From JAYUHK01 sp043767025 (lineage in GTDB: Bacteria; Bacteroidota; Bacteroidia; Chitinophagales; Saprospiraceae), in the NCBI GenBank assembly GCA_043767025.1, contig JAYUHK010000159.1, positions 1 to 23,295 on the forward strand: a stretch of 23,295 bases of DNA. The letters run 5' to 3'. Positions 1 through 6,407 of the stretch are shown piece after piece. Below the pieces are notes generated by a model. That model was given only the letters and a program-made list of their open reading frames with translations, did no database searches and was not told the DNA's origin. How positions within the stretch are numbered: the first letter of the stretch is position 1; the number at the start of each line of letters is the position of its first letter. The translations under genes were made by a program, and so were the position numbers.

Positions 1-111
1 CCAGACTTCAAACAGTTTTCGCTTCGCCAGACGATATTTTTGCAAAAACTTGAATTTCTACAAGGCACGTCTGAAAATACAGTAACATTGAATAAAATAT
101 TTTGCGTAACA

Positions 112-126
112 TGAGTTAATAACTCA
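112..126. promoter_or_regulatory. Perfect 15-base dyad upstream of pssA, possible operator
   Basis: TGAGTTA-A-TAACTCA is a perfect inverted repeat with a one-base centre. It covers the place where the -33 element of the pssA promoter would be, and no good TTG is present there. A regulator bound here could replace or block the -33 contact. No regulator can be named; the operator role is an inference from position and symmetry. Confidence 0.4.
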
Positions 127-145
127 ATGATGTTTCAATTTTTTC

Positions 146-153
146 TACCTTTG
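146..153 (+). promoter_or_regulatory. Bacteroidota-type -7 promoter element for pssA
   Basis: TACCTTTG fits the Bacteroidota -7 consensus TAnnTTTG exactly. It ends 8 bases before the pssA start codon, so the transcript would begin only a few bases before the ATG and be nearly leaderless. The matching -33 TTG is not recognisable; a dyad sits there instead. Confidence 0.5.
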
Positions 154-161
154 CGCAACTT

Positions 162-878
162 ATGAGGCATCAAATTCCGAATATAATCACGTTGTTCAAT
201 CTGTTCTGTGGCTGCTGCGCTCTGGTAAGTTTGCTTGCTGGGCAACTGCCAGAAGTAGTCTGGTGGTTGGCGGCGGGATTTTTGGCGGACGCGTTGGACG
301 GTCAAGTCGCTCGCTCGCTTGGGGTCAGTTCGCCATTGGGTGCGCAGCTGGATTCGCTGGCGGATATGGTGTCGTTTGGGGTGGTGCCGGGTGCTATTTT
401 TTATACGCTGCTTTTGCGCTCGGAAGGCATCACAAAGCCTGCGGCGGAATTGGTTTTTGCAGCCGTTCCAGCTTTTTTATTGACTATTTTTGCGGCGTAT
501 CGTCTTGCGAAATTCAATATAGACAAACGCCAGACGGCGGGATTTTTGGGGCTTGCGACTCCCGCTTGTACGGCTTTTACGGCGGGCTTGCTGCTTATTT
601 ACACCAACAATGCAGGCGGATTTCGAGAAACGATGACCAATGCGACTTTTCTATATTCGCTGGTAATTATTTTGAGTTTCTTGATGGTTTCGGAGATACC
701 GATGTTCAATTTTCGGTTTGCAAATATGAATTGGGTGGGCAACGAAATTCGTTTTATTTTCTTTGTAGGATTGATTCTTATATTAATTTTTACGCGAGTA
801 GGTTTCCCGACGTTGGCAGTAGTTTGGTATGTTGCGCTGTCAATTTTCCAGAATATTCTAAAAAAAATAATTGTGTAA
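162..878 (+). CDS. pssA: CDP-diacylglycerol-serine O-phosphatidyltransferase (PssA)
   Basis: Membrane enzyme that joins CDP-diacylglycerol and L-serine to give phosphatidylserine, the precursor of phosphatidylethanolamine. The CDP-alcohol phosphatidyltransferase signature is complete: D43, D46-G47, A50-R51, G60, D64 and D68 in the order DxxDGxxAR(x8)GxxxDxxxD. Several hydrophobic segments follow, as expected for a 6-8 helix membrane protein, and 238 residues is a normal length. The start MRHQIPNIITLFNLFCG matches the usual N-terminus of Bacteroidota PssA, where the first helix begins right after a short basic stretch. It leads a co-directional run with purS and rsmI, but the 118-base gap before purS may hold a separate promoter. 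The CDP-alcohol transferase call is certain. Serine as acceptor is inferred from overall resemblance to PssA rather than PgsA. Confidence 0.93.
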   Translation: MRHQIPNIITLFNLFCGCCALVSLLAGQLPEVVWWLAAGFLADALDGQVARSLGVSSPLGAQLDSLADMVSFGVVPGAIFYTLLLRSEGITKPAAELVFAAVPAFLLTIFAAYRLAKFNIDKRQTAGFLGLATPACTAFTAGLLLIYTNNAGGFRETMTNATFLYSLVIILSFLMVSEIPMFNFRFANMNWVGNEIRFIFFVGLILILIFTRVGFPTLAVVWYVALSIFQNILKKIIV

Positions 879-996
879 AAAGTGACTCAAAATAGGTTTA
901 GAAATATAGACACACACGTTATATTTTTCCGTCGCAGACGCAAGAAAATTCAAAACAATTAGAACTAAAAAAAGTCACAAAAAGTAAGAAAATAGC

Positions 997-1242
997 ATGA
1001 AATTTACTGCATCTATCCAAGTTATGCCTCACAAGGAGTTGCTCGACCCGCAGGGCAAAACGATTGGAAAAAATTTGAAAAATATGGATTTGCAGGGCAT
1101 CGAGAATGTCCGCATCGGCAAGCACATCGAACTGACCGTAGATGCCGACTCGGAAGCCGATGCCCGCGCCAAAATAACTACGGCGTGCAGCAAATTACTC
1201 GCCAATCCAATTATGGAATATTTTGAATTTACGGTCAATTAG
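997..1242 (+). CDS. purS: Phosphoribosylformylglycinamidine synthase subunit PurS
   Basis: Small non-catalytic subunit of the three-part FGAM synthase (PurS-PurL-PurQ), which performs the fourth step of de novo purine synthesis in the cytoplasm. PurS helps dock the glutaminase PurQ onto PurL. At 81 residues it has the usual family length. The beta strand MKFTASIQVMP, the segment LLDPQGKTIGKNL and the C-terminal ANPIMEYFEFTV are typical. Its presence implies that this organism uses the Bacillus-type split enzyme, with a short PurL and a separate PurQ, neither of which is in this window. It lies 27 bases ahead of rsmI, with a small TGACAGTCA palindrome across its stop codon. It is probably co-transcribed with rsmI. 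Confidence 0.92.
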   Translation: MKFTASIQVMPHKELLDPQGKTIGKNLKNMDLQGIENVRIGKHIELTVDADSEADARAKITTACSKLLANPIMEYFEFTVN

Positions 1243-1269
1243 TGACAGTCATCAAATACTAATTTTTTT

Positions 1270-1992
1270 ATGCTCTATCTTATCCCAACGCCCATCGGCA
1301 ATTTGGAAGACATCACTTTGCGTGCCTTGCGATTGCTCAAAGAAGTGGATTTGATATTGGCAGAAGACACGCGCACGTCCAAAAAATTACTTCAACACTA
1401 CGACATCGAAACGCCGCTTTATGCCTATCACGCTCACAACGAACATCAGGTGTTGGGCGGAATCGTGGCAAAAATAGAAGGCGGCGCAGTCGTCGCTTTG
1501 GTAACAGATGCTGGCACTCCGGGCATTTCTGACCCCGGGTTTTTGTTGGTGCGCGCCTGCCTGAAAGCCAACCTAAAAGTACAATGTCTGCCCGGCGCAA
1601 CCGCATTCGTTCCCGCTTTAGCCAACGCTGGACTGCCCTGCGATGCCTTTCATTTTGAGGGATTTTTGCCCCACAAAAAAGGAAGACAGACCCGATTGAA
1701 ATACCTTTGCGAACTACCCAATACGTTTGTTCTCTACGAATCTCCTTTTCGTTTGGTCAAATGTTTGCAAGAATTAGCGCAATTTTGTGACATAGACCGC
1801 CCAGCAGCCGTTTGTCGCGAAATCAGCAAACTGCACGAAGAAACAAAAACGGGTTCGTTGGAGCAACTCATCGCTTACTTTGACGGCGGCGGCGGAGTCG
1901 TGAAAGGCGAAATAGTCGTGGTAGTAGGTGGCAAACCAGAGGAAAAAGCGACTAAAAAATACCACTCAAAATCAGAAGACGATGACGAATAA
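1270..1992 (+). CDS. rsmI: 16S rRNA (cytidine1402-2'-O)-methyltransferase RsmI
   Basis: SAM-dependent methyltransferase of the tetrapyrrole-methylase fold. It puts the 2'-O-methyl group on C1402 in the decoding centre of 16S rRNA, where it acts together with RsmH. Family motifs visible: the N-terminal LYLIPTPIGNLEDITLRAL loop, LAEDTRTSKKLL, and VTDAGTPGISDPG (about residues 78-90), followed by CLPGATAFVPALANAGLP. The length of 240 residues is normal. The C-terminus is a charged tail (lysines, then EDDDE) that is probably disordered. Its last 11 bases overlap the most likely start of the following membrane glycosyltransferase gene, which suggests translational coupling. Confidence 0.95.
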   Translation: MLYLIPTPIGNLEDITLRALRLLKEVDLILAEDTRTSKKLLQHYDIETPLYAYHAHNEHQVLGGIVAKIEGGAVVALVTDAGTPGISDPGFLLVRACLKANLKVQCLPGATAFVPALANAGLPCDAFHFEGFLPHKKGRQTRLKYLCELPNTFVLYESPFRLVKCLQELAQFCDIDRPAAVCREISKLHEETKTGSLEQLIAYFDGGGGVVKGEIVVVVGGKPEEKATKKYHSKSEDDDE

Positions 1993-3457
1993 TATGCCAC
2001 TTTGGACCAAAAAAATGCCGCTCGCAGCCACCGTTTTGTTAGCTGTCTCGCTGCTTGTCTATATAGTTTTGAGAGCTGCAAAAGTGGGATTTACGCACGA
2101 CGAAAGCTGGACTTTCATCGGTTTCGTCAAAGAACCCATCTTTGATTTATTTTTCAACGCCCAAAACTGGAGGTCTGCCAACAATCACCTGCTCAACTCT
2201 ATATTTATGCAGTTGGGTTTTCAGCTTTTTGGACCTCAAGAGTGGGCGTTGCGGGTAGGAAGTATTTTGGGCGGGCTGCTTTTTATGATTTTTGCTGGGC
2301 GCGCCGTTTCGCTGTGGATTTCTACGTCTTCGTGGCTTTTTTTTACGGCGTTTTGCTGCTTGGCACTCAACCCTTTTGTGACAGAGTTTTTTGCGCTTTG
2401 TCGCGGATACGGACTTTGTGTTGCTTTCGCAATGATGGGTCTTTTTTACTTTTTTCGTTGGGTGAAAGAAGCTCGTAGATTTGATTTGTTCAAGGCGAGC
2501 TGTGCGCTGGGAGTGGGAGTTTTAGCCAACTTTACGCTGTTAGATTTGGTGGCGGCTTTCTTTGTCGCGGTATCTTTGGTGTATTTTTTCCTCCGCAGCG
2601 AGGAGCGTTCTTGGCTTGGTTGGCTCAAAATGTTAGCTCTGCCGACGCTTCCAATGCTCGTTCTGGTGACACTCATTTTTAAGCCTATTCGCTGGATTCA
2701 AAGCGTCGGAGAGTTTGAGTGGGGACCGCCTTCGTTTTCGGAAACTTGGCGCGTATTGATACAAAATTTTATCTGCAATCCTCTCGAAGGACGCTTCGGG
2801 TGGTGGAAAACGAGCGCAGTCACAGCTGGTACGATACTTGGGATATTGTTGCTTTTTTATATTATAAAAAGAATAAAAGTGACAGGGATAAAAAATAATA
2901 AAATGCTTTTCTCTGCTACCGCACTCACCATCGGCACGATGCTCGTCACGGTTTTTCAACACTATCTGATTGGAGCAAATTATCTGATTGGTCGCACCGC
3001 TATTTTATTTTATCCACTGCTATCAACTGTATTTTTATTGAGTTTGGTGGATATTCAGGGACGCTACAAGTACGCATTTTTGTGGTCAAATATGGTCACA
3101 TTGCTCCTGATAATGAATTTTTGGATAAGCAGCAATCTGCGTTTTTCGAGCGAATGGTGGTACGACGAAAGTAGCAGAGAAGCTGTATTTTTTGTAAATA
3201 AACAAGAAAATATGACAAAAAAAATAAAGTATGGTGTAAGCTGGATTTTTGGACCATCTTCTATGTTTTATCAAAGAAATCGCGACCTACAAAATTTAGA
3301 AAATATAGAATACGACGGCAGCCACAACGACCTTGCATGGATAAAAAATAATAATTTTGACTTCATCTACGTCGAATCCGAAAATGGTAAAAAATTGGAA
3401 GACCAATACACGGAAGTCAAACGCTTCGCTCGTGGCGTAGTTATGCGGCGAAAGTAA
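1982..3457 (+). CDS. GT-C type multi-pass membrane glycosyltransferase (GT39/PMT-like)
   Basis: Predicted integral membrane protein of about 491 residues with roughly ten hydrophobic segments and a soluble C-terminal part rich in N, K and E. After the first helix it has THDESWT (D40, E41), followed by WRSANNHLLNS. This acidic pair in the first external loop, followed by an N/H-rich loop, is the arrangement of GT-C transferases that use lipid-phosphate-linked sugars (PMT/ArnT-like). Donor and acceptor are unknown. The frame is open back to 1928, but the upstream part is hydrophilic and lies wholly inside rsmI. I chose the ATG at 1982, which overlaps the rsmI stop; the ATG at 1994, just after that stop, is the alternative. 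It converges with the rhodanese gene 9 bases away, with no terminator hairpin visible between them. Confidence 0.75.
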   Translation: MTNNMPLWTKKMPLAATVLLAVSLLVYIVLRAAKVGFTHDESWTFIGFVKEPIFDLFFNAQNWRSANNHLLNSIFMQLGFQLFGPQEWALRVGSILGGLLFMIFAGRAVSLWISTSSWLFFTAFCCLALNPFVTEFFALCRGYGLCVAFAMMGLFYFFRWVKEARRFDLFKASCALGVGVLANFTLLDLVAAFFVAVSLVYFFLRSEERSWLGWLKMLALPTLPMLVLVTLIFKPIRWIQSVGEFEWGPPSFSETWRVLIQNFICNPLEGRFGWWKTSAVTAGTILGILLLFYIIKRIKVTGIKNNKMLFSATALTIGTMLVTVFQHYLIGANYLIGRTAILFYPLLSTVFLLSLVDIQGRYKYAFLWSNMVTLLLIMNFWISSNLRFSSEWWYDESSREAVFFVNKQENMTKKIKYGVSWIFGPSSMFYQRNRDLQNLENIEYDGSHNDLAWIKNNNFDFIYVESENGKKLEDQYTEVKRFARGVVMRRK

Positions 3458-3466
3458 AGTTTTTTC

Positions 3467-3769
3467 CTACCGTCCGAACTCGCTCAACCAAGCCAAAACA
3501 CCGCCTTCGAGGTTCCTAACATTCTCAAAACCAAGCTGTTGTAAATATTTTTGAGCGTTGGCACTTCTCATTCCCGAGCGGCAATGCAGCACGATTTCGT
3601 CTTGTTTGTGTGCTTCCAAGTCCCCAACGGCGGCAGCAAAAGTACTCAACGGAATTAACTGCGCACCCAAATTGAACTCCGCATATTCGTCGGGTTCTCG
3701 CACGTCAATAAATACAAATTGCTCGCCCGCAGCAAGCCTATTTTTCAATTCTCTTACGCCAATATCCAT
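3467..3769 (-). CDS. Single-domain rhodanese (sulfurtransferase-like) protein
   Basis: A 100-residue cytoplasmic protein that is just one rhodanese domain. It carries the N-terminal FIDVREPDEYAEFNLGAQLIPL (CH2A motif region) and the active-site loop HCRSGMRS with the catalytic cysteine C63. The ending GGVLAWL is the usual CH2B motif region. Such proteins transfer sulfane sulfur (thiosulfate sulfurtransferase/GlpE/PspE type), but the natural donor and acceptor cannot be read from sequence. It lies 108 bases downstream of recO on the same strand. That gap contains an AT-rich 17-base dyad, so it may have its own promoter. Confidence 0.88.
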   Translation of the reverse strand: MDIGVRELKNRLAAGEQFVFIDVREPDEYAEFNLGAQLIPLSTFAAAVGDLEAHKQDEIVLHCRSGMRSANAQKYLQQLGFENVRNLEGGVLAWLSEFGR

Positions 3770-3811
3770 TTTTTTATTTTAAAAGTATTTGTGATTATAT
3801 AATATTGTAAA

Positions 3812-3828
3812 TAATTGATTATCAATTA
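3812..3828. promoter_or_regulatory. AT-rich 17-base dyad between recO and the rhodanese gene
   Basis: TAATTGAT-T-ATCAATTA is a perfect inverted repeat with a single central base, 43 bases ahead of the rhodanese start. It could be an operator for that gene. It is entirely AT-rich apart from one G and one C, so chance or DNA-bending explanations remain open. Confidence 0.3.
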
Positions 3829-3877
3829 GTTGCACAACAAAAAAGTAAAAATTTGTAATTAAAAAACTCATCGCCGA

Positions 3878-4606
3878 CTATTCCATAATCTCCTGCAAAA
3901 TCTTGTGCGACTGCAACGGTGACAGATTTTCGATGTGCAAACTATAAAAAGTAAGCATTTTTTCCAACAAAATCTGTCGCTGCGTCCGATTCATTTTTAT
4001 GGTCGCGGACTGCTCCAATTCGGTGTGAAGCAATAACTGGAGCAACTGGCTCGATTCTTCGTCCATATATAAGGTGTGCGTCGGCGCGTCGGCGACAAAA
4101 ATACCCGTTTTCAAGTCTAAAAAAGGAGTTTTTTCGCTCCAATCGCCGTGCGGCATAAATCCCAAAAAGCCCGATAGAGAAGCCATAAACCAAAGGTGGA
4201 CGTTGCCGAAAGGCGCGCCCGTGCTGTCCAAATAGGTAAAACTTCGCCACACAAACTCAAACAGTTCGGGGTTTGGTTCTTCTTCTTTGATGGTTTTGCG
4301 CGCCAGCTCTGCCATAAAAAGCCCGACTGCACCTTTCGCGACGTTGAACGGCAGACTTTGATAGGTGTGCGCCATTCGCAGTTCTTTCAGGCGGTGCAGC
4401 GTGGTGTCGTTTCGGTTGGGCGCGATGAGTTCTACGAGCGACATTACTTGCAGCAGACTGGCTTTTATCGTGGCGCGCGGACTTCTCACCCCAGACACTA
4501 TGAACGAGCGCAAGCCGCACTGTTCGGTATAAATATCAACGATTACGCTGGTTTCAGAATACTTGATGTTGCGAAAAACGATGCCGAGTGTTTCTATGAA
4601 TTGCAT
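3878..4606 (-). CDS. recO: DNA repair protein RecO
   Basis: RecO works with RecF and RecR to load RecA on SSB-coated single-stranded DNA during gap repair, and can anneal complementary strands. The N-terminal OB-fold is clear (IETLGIVFRNIKYSETSVIVDIYTE, then GLRSFIVSGVRS), followed by the helical domain typical of the family (FMAELARKTIKEEEPNPELFEFV). With the start at 4606 the protein has 242 residues, as expected. The frame is open upstream to 4702, but that part is low-complexity and unlike RecO, so I reject the longer start. The four-cysteine zinc site found in some RecO proteins is absent. A near-consensus -7 element (TACCTTTC) lies just ahead of the start. Confidence 0.9.
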   Translation of the reverse strand: MQFIETLGIVFRNIKYSETSVIVDIYTEQCGLRSFIVSGVRSPRATIKASLLQVMSLVELIAPNRNDTTLHRLKELRMAHTYQSLPFNVAKGAVGLFMAELARKTIKEEEPNPELFEFVWRSFTYLDSTGAPFGNVHLWFMASLSGFLGFMPHGDWSEKTPFLDLKTGIFVADAPTHTLYMDEESSQLLQLLLHTELEQSATIKMNRTQRQILLEKMLTFYSLHIENLSPLQSHKILQEIME

Positions 4607-4766
4607 AATAAAACTGAAAGGTAGAGTTTTTTTTAGATGAAAAAAAATTTTCGCACCGTGAAAAAAGTAATTTTTGACTAAAAAAGACGGCGGCAACTCC
4701 AAACAGTACCCAAACAGTTCGGAGTGCAGTTTTTAACCAAATTATATATTTTTATAAATTAAAAAT

Positions 4767-4774
4767 TAACTTTG
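4767..4774 (+). promoter_or_regulatory. Promoter-like -7 element (TAACTTTG)
   Basis: TAACTTTG matches the Bacteroidota -7 consensus TAnnTTTG. No clear TTG is found about 20 bases upstream, so it is the weaker of the two sites in this leader. Confidence 0.35.
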
Positions 4775-4879
4775 CGGTAGCAAAAAATTAATATACGTCA
4801 TAAAATACTGATAATGAGTTAGTTACAAATAAAAAATATCTAAATTTTAAGAATAATACGACTAATCTTAAAAAAATAC

Positions 4880-4910
4880 TTGCACGCGACTTTAAAATAC
4901 CGTATCTTTG
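4880..4910 (+). promoter_or_regulatory. Complete Bacteroidota-type promoter (-33 TTG, -7 TATCTTTG)
   Basis: TTG at 4880-4882 and TATCTTTG at 4903-4910 are separated by 20 bases, the spacing expected for the primary sigma factor of Bacteroidota. It is the best complete promoter in the window. Transcription would begin near 4916, about 325 bases ahead of the next recognisable coding start, so it drives either a long 5' leader or an unrecognised small RNA. Confidence 0.6.
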
Positions 4911-5242
4911 CAGTATTAAATTTGTTTTTAGAATAAAATAAATAATCAAAACAAAATTAAATTTTGTAATACTTATTTTAAAAGACAAATTTTGAGGATT
5001 AAAAAGGTTTTTTTGAATAAAATTTGCTATTTCACAAAAGAATGAAATTAAATTTTTAGGTCTAAAAATACTGTCACAAAAATTAAGTGACAAGTTTGAA
5101 CTAATAAAGTCCCAAAGTAGTTATTCAGTCTATAAAGCGCAAAGTTTTGTCGAAGTTCAGTTGTAATATGCAACTTCAAACGATTAAATTTGTCCTTACA
5201 AATACAAGTAAACATTATCAATTTAAAATAAATCAATATTAT

Positions 5243-6085
5243 ATGAAATCTTATTTTTTAGCCGCCTTTATGTTTTTGAGTTCTTTCTCTGCAATGGCTA
5301 ATGCAATCAATCCAGAAGGAAACAACCCCAAAAGTAATGTCACAGAATCTAAACTATCGGCTCGCGAACAACTTGAAATGAAGCTGGTAGGTAATGCTTG
5401 GAAAAAAGCAGATTGGAACTTGGCAGAACAAAATTTGGGTACAACTACTTTTTTCTTCAATAATTTCGGAACTGTCGAAATGATTTCCGCTACCGAAAAT
5501 GACAATCTCGTTTATAAAACCAAAAAATGGCGCATCGAAAGCAATAAAGATGCAATGTATTTGGTGTTGAGCGAAGTCAAATCAAGCGGAGTCGTAGAGC
5601 TTTTCAAAATGGAAGAAACTCGTACCGGAAACCTAATGCTCACGCCAAATGGCAGCAGCCAACAGACGTTTTTGAACAGCGTCCAGACGCTAACCGAAGA
5701 AGAATTAGACTTGTTGAAAGCTGACTTGACGGGCAGTTGGGCGCACATCGGCTATCCGTTCCAAGTATCCAGCGACCTTGCGCCTTGCGGCACAACCAAG
5801 GAAATGGACGGCTCTTTCTTGAACTACGAGTTCCGCAGCAACGGTAAATACCAACAGACGACGGGCAGCAAAGCACAGACTGCGCGGGCGACGACCGGCG
5901 AATGGAACATCAGTCCAGACGGAAAATACTTGACGATGCGCAGCGAAAAAGGCGCGACTGTGGTAGCGAAAGTGAAGCAGCCCGACCCAAATCGCTTGTC
6001 CATCGAGCAAGCCTTGATAACCGCAGACGGCGAAACATTGTTCTGTACCGCCAATAAAGTTTTTAACTTTAAGAAACAAAATTAA
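5243..6085 (+). CDS. Secreted protein with two lipocalin-like repeats
   Basis: A 280-residue exported protein of unknown function. The N-terminus MKSYFLAAFMFLSSFSAMANA is a classical signal peptide with likely cleavage after ANA, which decides the start at 5243 rather than the open frame upstream. The mature part holds two similar halves. Each begins with a G-x-W segment (LVGNAWKKADW; LTGSWAHIG), runs through F/Y-x-x-x-G strands (FFFNNFGTVEM; YEFRSNGKYQQ) and has a W-containing strand (KTKKWRIESNKDAMYLVL; TGEWNISPDGKYLTMRS). This pattern is that of Bacteroidota lipocalin-like small barrels. There is no lipobox cysteine, so a soluble periplasmic protein is more likely than a lipoprotein. Two cysteines in the second half could form a disulfide. 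A strong terminator follows. Confidence 0.7.
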   Translation: MKSYFLAAFMFLSSFSAMANAINPEGNNPKSNVTESKLSAREQLEMKLVGNAWKKADWNLAEQNLGTTTFFFNNFGTVEMISATENDNLVYKTKKWRIESNKDAMYLVLSEVKSSGVVELFKMEETRTGNLMLTPNGSSQQTFLNSVQTLTEEELDLLKADLTGSWAHIGYPFQVSSDLAPCGTTKEMDGSFLNYEFRSNGKYQQTTGSKAQTARATTGEWNISPDGKYLTMRSEKGATVVAKVKQPDPNRLSIEQALITADGETLFCTANKVFNFKKQN

Positions 6086-6163
6086 TCTTTTCCCTTTTCT
6101 ACCAATCGAAATGTTTTCGAAGCTCCACAGGAAAGTAGATTAAAGTTAATAATAAAAGTGTGT

Positions 6164-6205
6164 AAGCAGTCCCCGACAAGTTCGCTCGGGGGCTGCTTTT
6201 TTTTT
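6164..6205 (+). terminator. Rho-independent terminator after the lipocalin-like gene
   Basis: AAGCAGTCCCCGA pairs with TCGGGGGCTGCTT across a 9-base loop (13 pairs including one G-T), followed directly by a run of T. It lies 78 bases past the stop codon. The gap before it contains a small TCGAAA/TTTCGA hairpin. Confidence 0.93.
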
Positions 6206-6239
6206 GATTTTTGGAGTGTGAGTGAGTTTTTATTATATT

Positions 6240-6285
6240 CATAGCGGTTGTTGAAAATAATTTTTTTACATTTGCAACCGTTATG
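6240..6285. promoter_or_regulatory. Promoter element of the DUF2723 gene enclosed by an inverted repeat
   Basis: TACATTTG at 6267-6274 fits the -7 consensus; TTG triplets at 6248-6250 and 6251-6253 are nearer than the usual -33 distance. The site is bracketed by CATAGCGGTTG (6240-6250) and CAACCGTTATG (6275-6285), an inverted repeat with one mismatch in 11 bases. The arms would sit around -33 and at the transcription start, a natural place for a dimeric repressor. The operator role is inferred. Confidence 0.45.
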
Positions 6286-6324
6286 GAATGTATCTAAAAT
6301 AAATTACTCATTTTTTCCTCATTC
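6285..6324 (+). repeat. 40-base pyrimidine-rich intergenic repeat, copy A
   Basis: Begins GGAATGTATCTAAAATAAAT and ends TTTTTTCCTCATTC. It matches 22304-22343 at 35 of 40 positions, and all five differences are T/C exchanges. It lies between the promoter and the start codon of the DUF2723 gene, so it would be in the 5' leader. Confidence 0.6.
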
Positions 6325-6407
6325 CTATGATTTTGTAAAATAAATAACGGCTCAAGTAATTACTGAATTATTTGACAACGAATAAGTTACATCGCAAATT
6401 TATCTAA

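Larger units (their letters stand above)
4607..5242. other. AT-rich intergenic region with two + strand promoter-like sites
   Basis: 636 bases between recO and the secreted-protein gene. I see no convincing protein gene here. The + strand has two exact TAnnTTTG elements, at 4767-4774 and 4903-4910; the second has a properly placed TTG. The remaining 330 bases up to the next start codon are an unusually long potential leader, very rich in A and T, with no strong hairpin or riboswitch that I recognise. The frame of the next gene stays open back to a TTG at 5147, but its signal peptide begins only at 5243. Confidence 0.6.

Noticed and set aside
1..114. Frames open from the left edge, one ending at TGA 112-114, as a possible C-terminus of an upstream gene
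   Set aside because: More than one frame is open over this short stretch and none gives a recognisable protein end, so no partial gene can be claimed.
263..895. Second long open frame (+2) over pssA
   Set aside because: It lies inside pssA in another frame; its peptide is Cys/Phe/Gly-rich without motifs, while the pssA frame has the complete family signature.
880..980. GTGACT (about 884) and AGTCAC (about 971) between pssA and purS as an inverted repeat
   Set aside because: Only six bases long and more than 80 bases apart; likely chance.
4196..4624. Open frame of 142 codons on the + strand over recO
   Set aside because: Antisense shadow of recO with no motif and no promoter.
4607..4702. 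Longer N-terminus of RecO starting at 4702
   Set aside because: The extra residues are phenylalanine/lysine-rich and unlike RecO, and a promoter-like TACCTTTC lies inside this stretch.
5147..5242. Longer N-terminus of the lipocalin-like protein starting at TTG 5147
   Set aside because: The signal peptide starts at 5243; the extra 32 residues are hydrophilic and would bury it.
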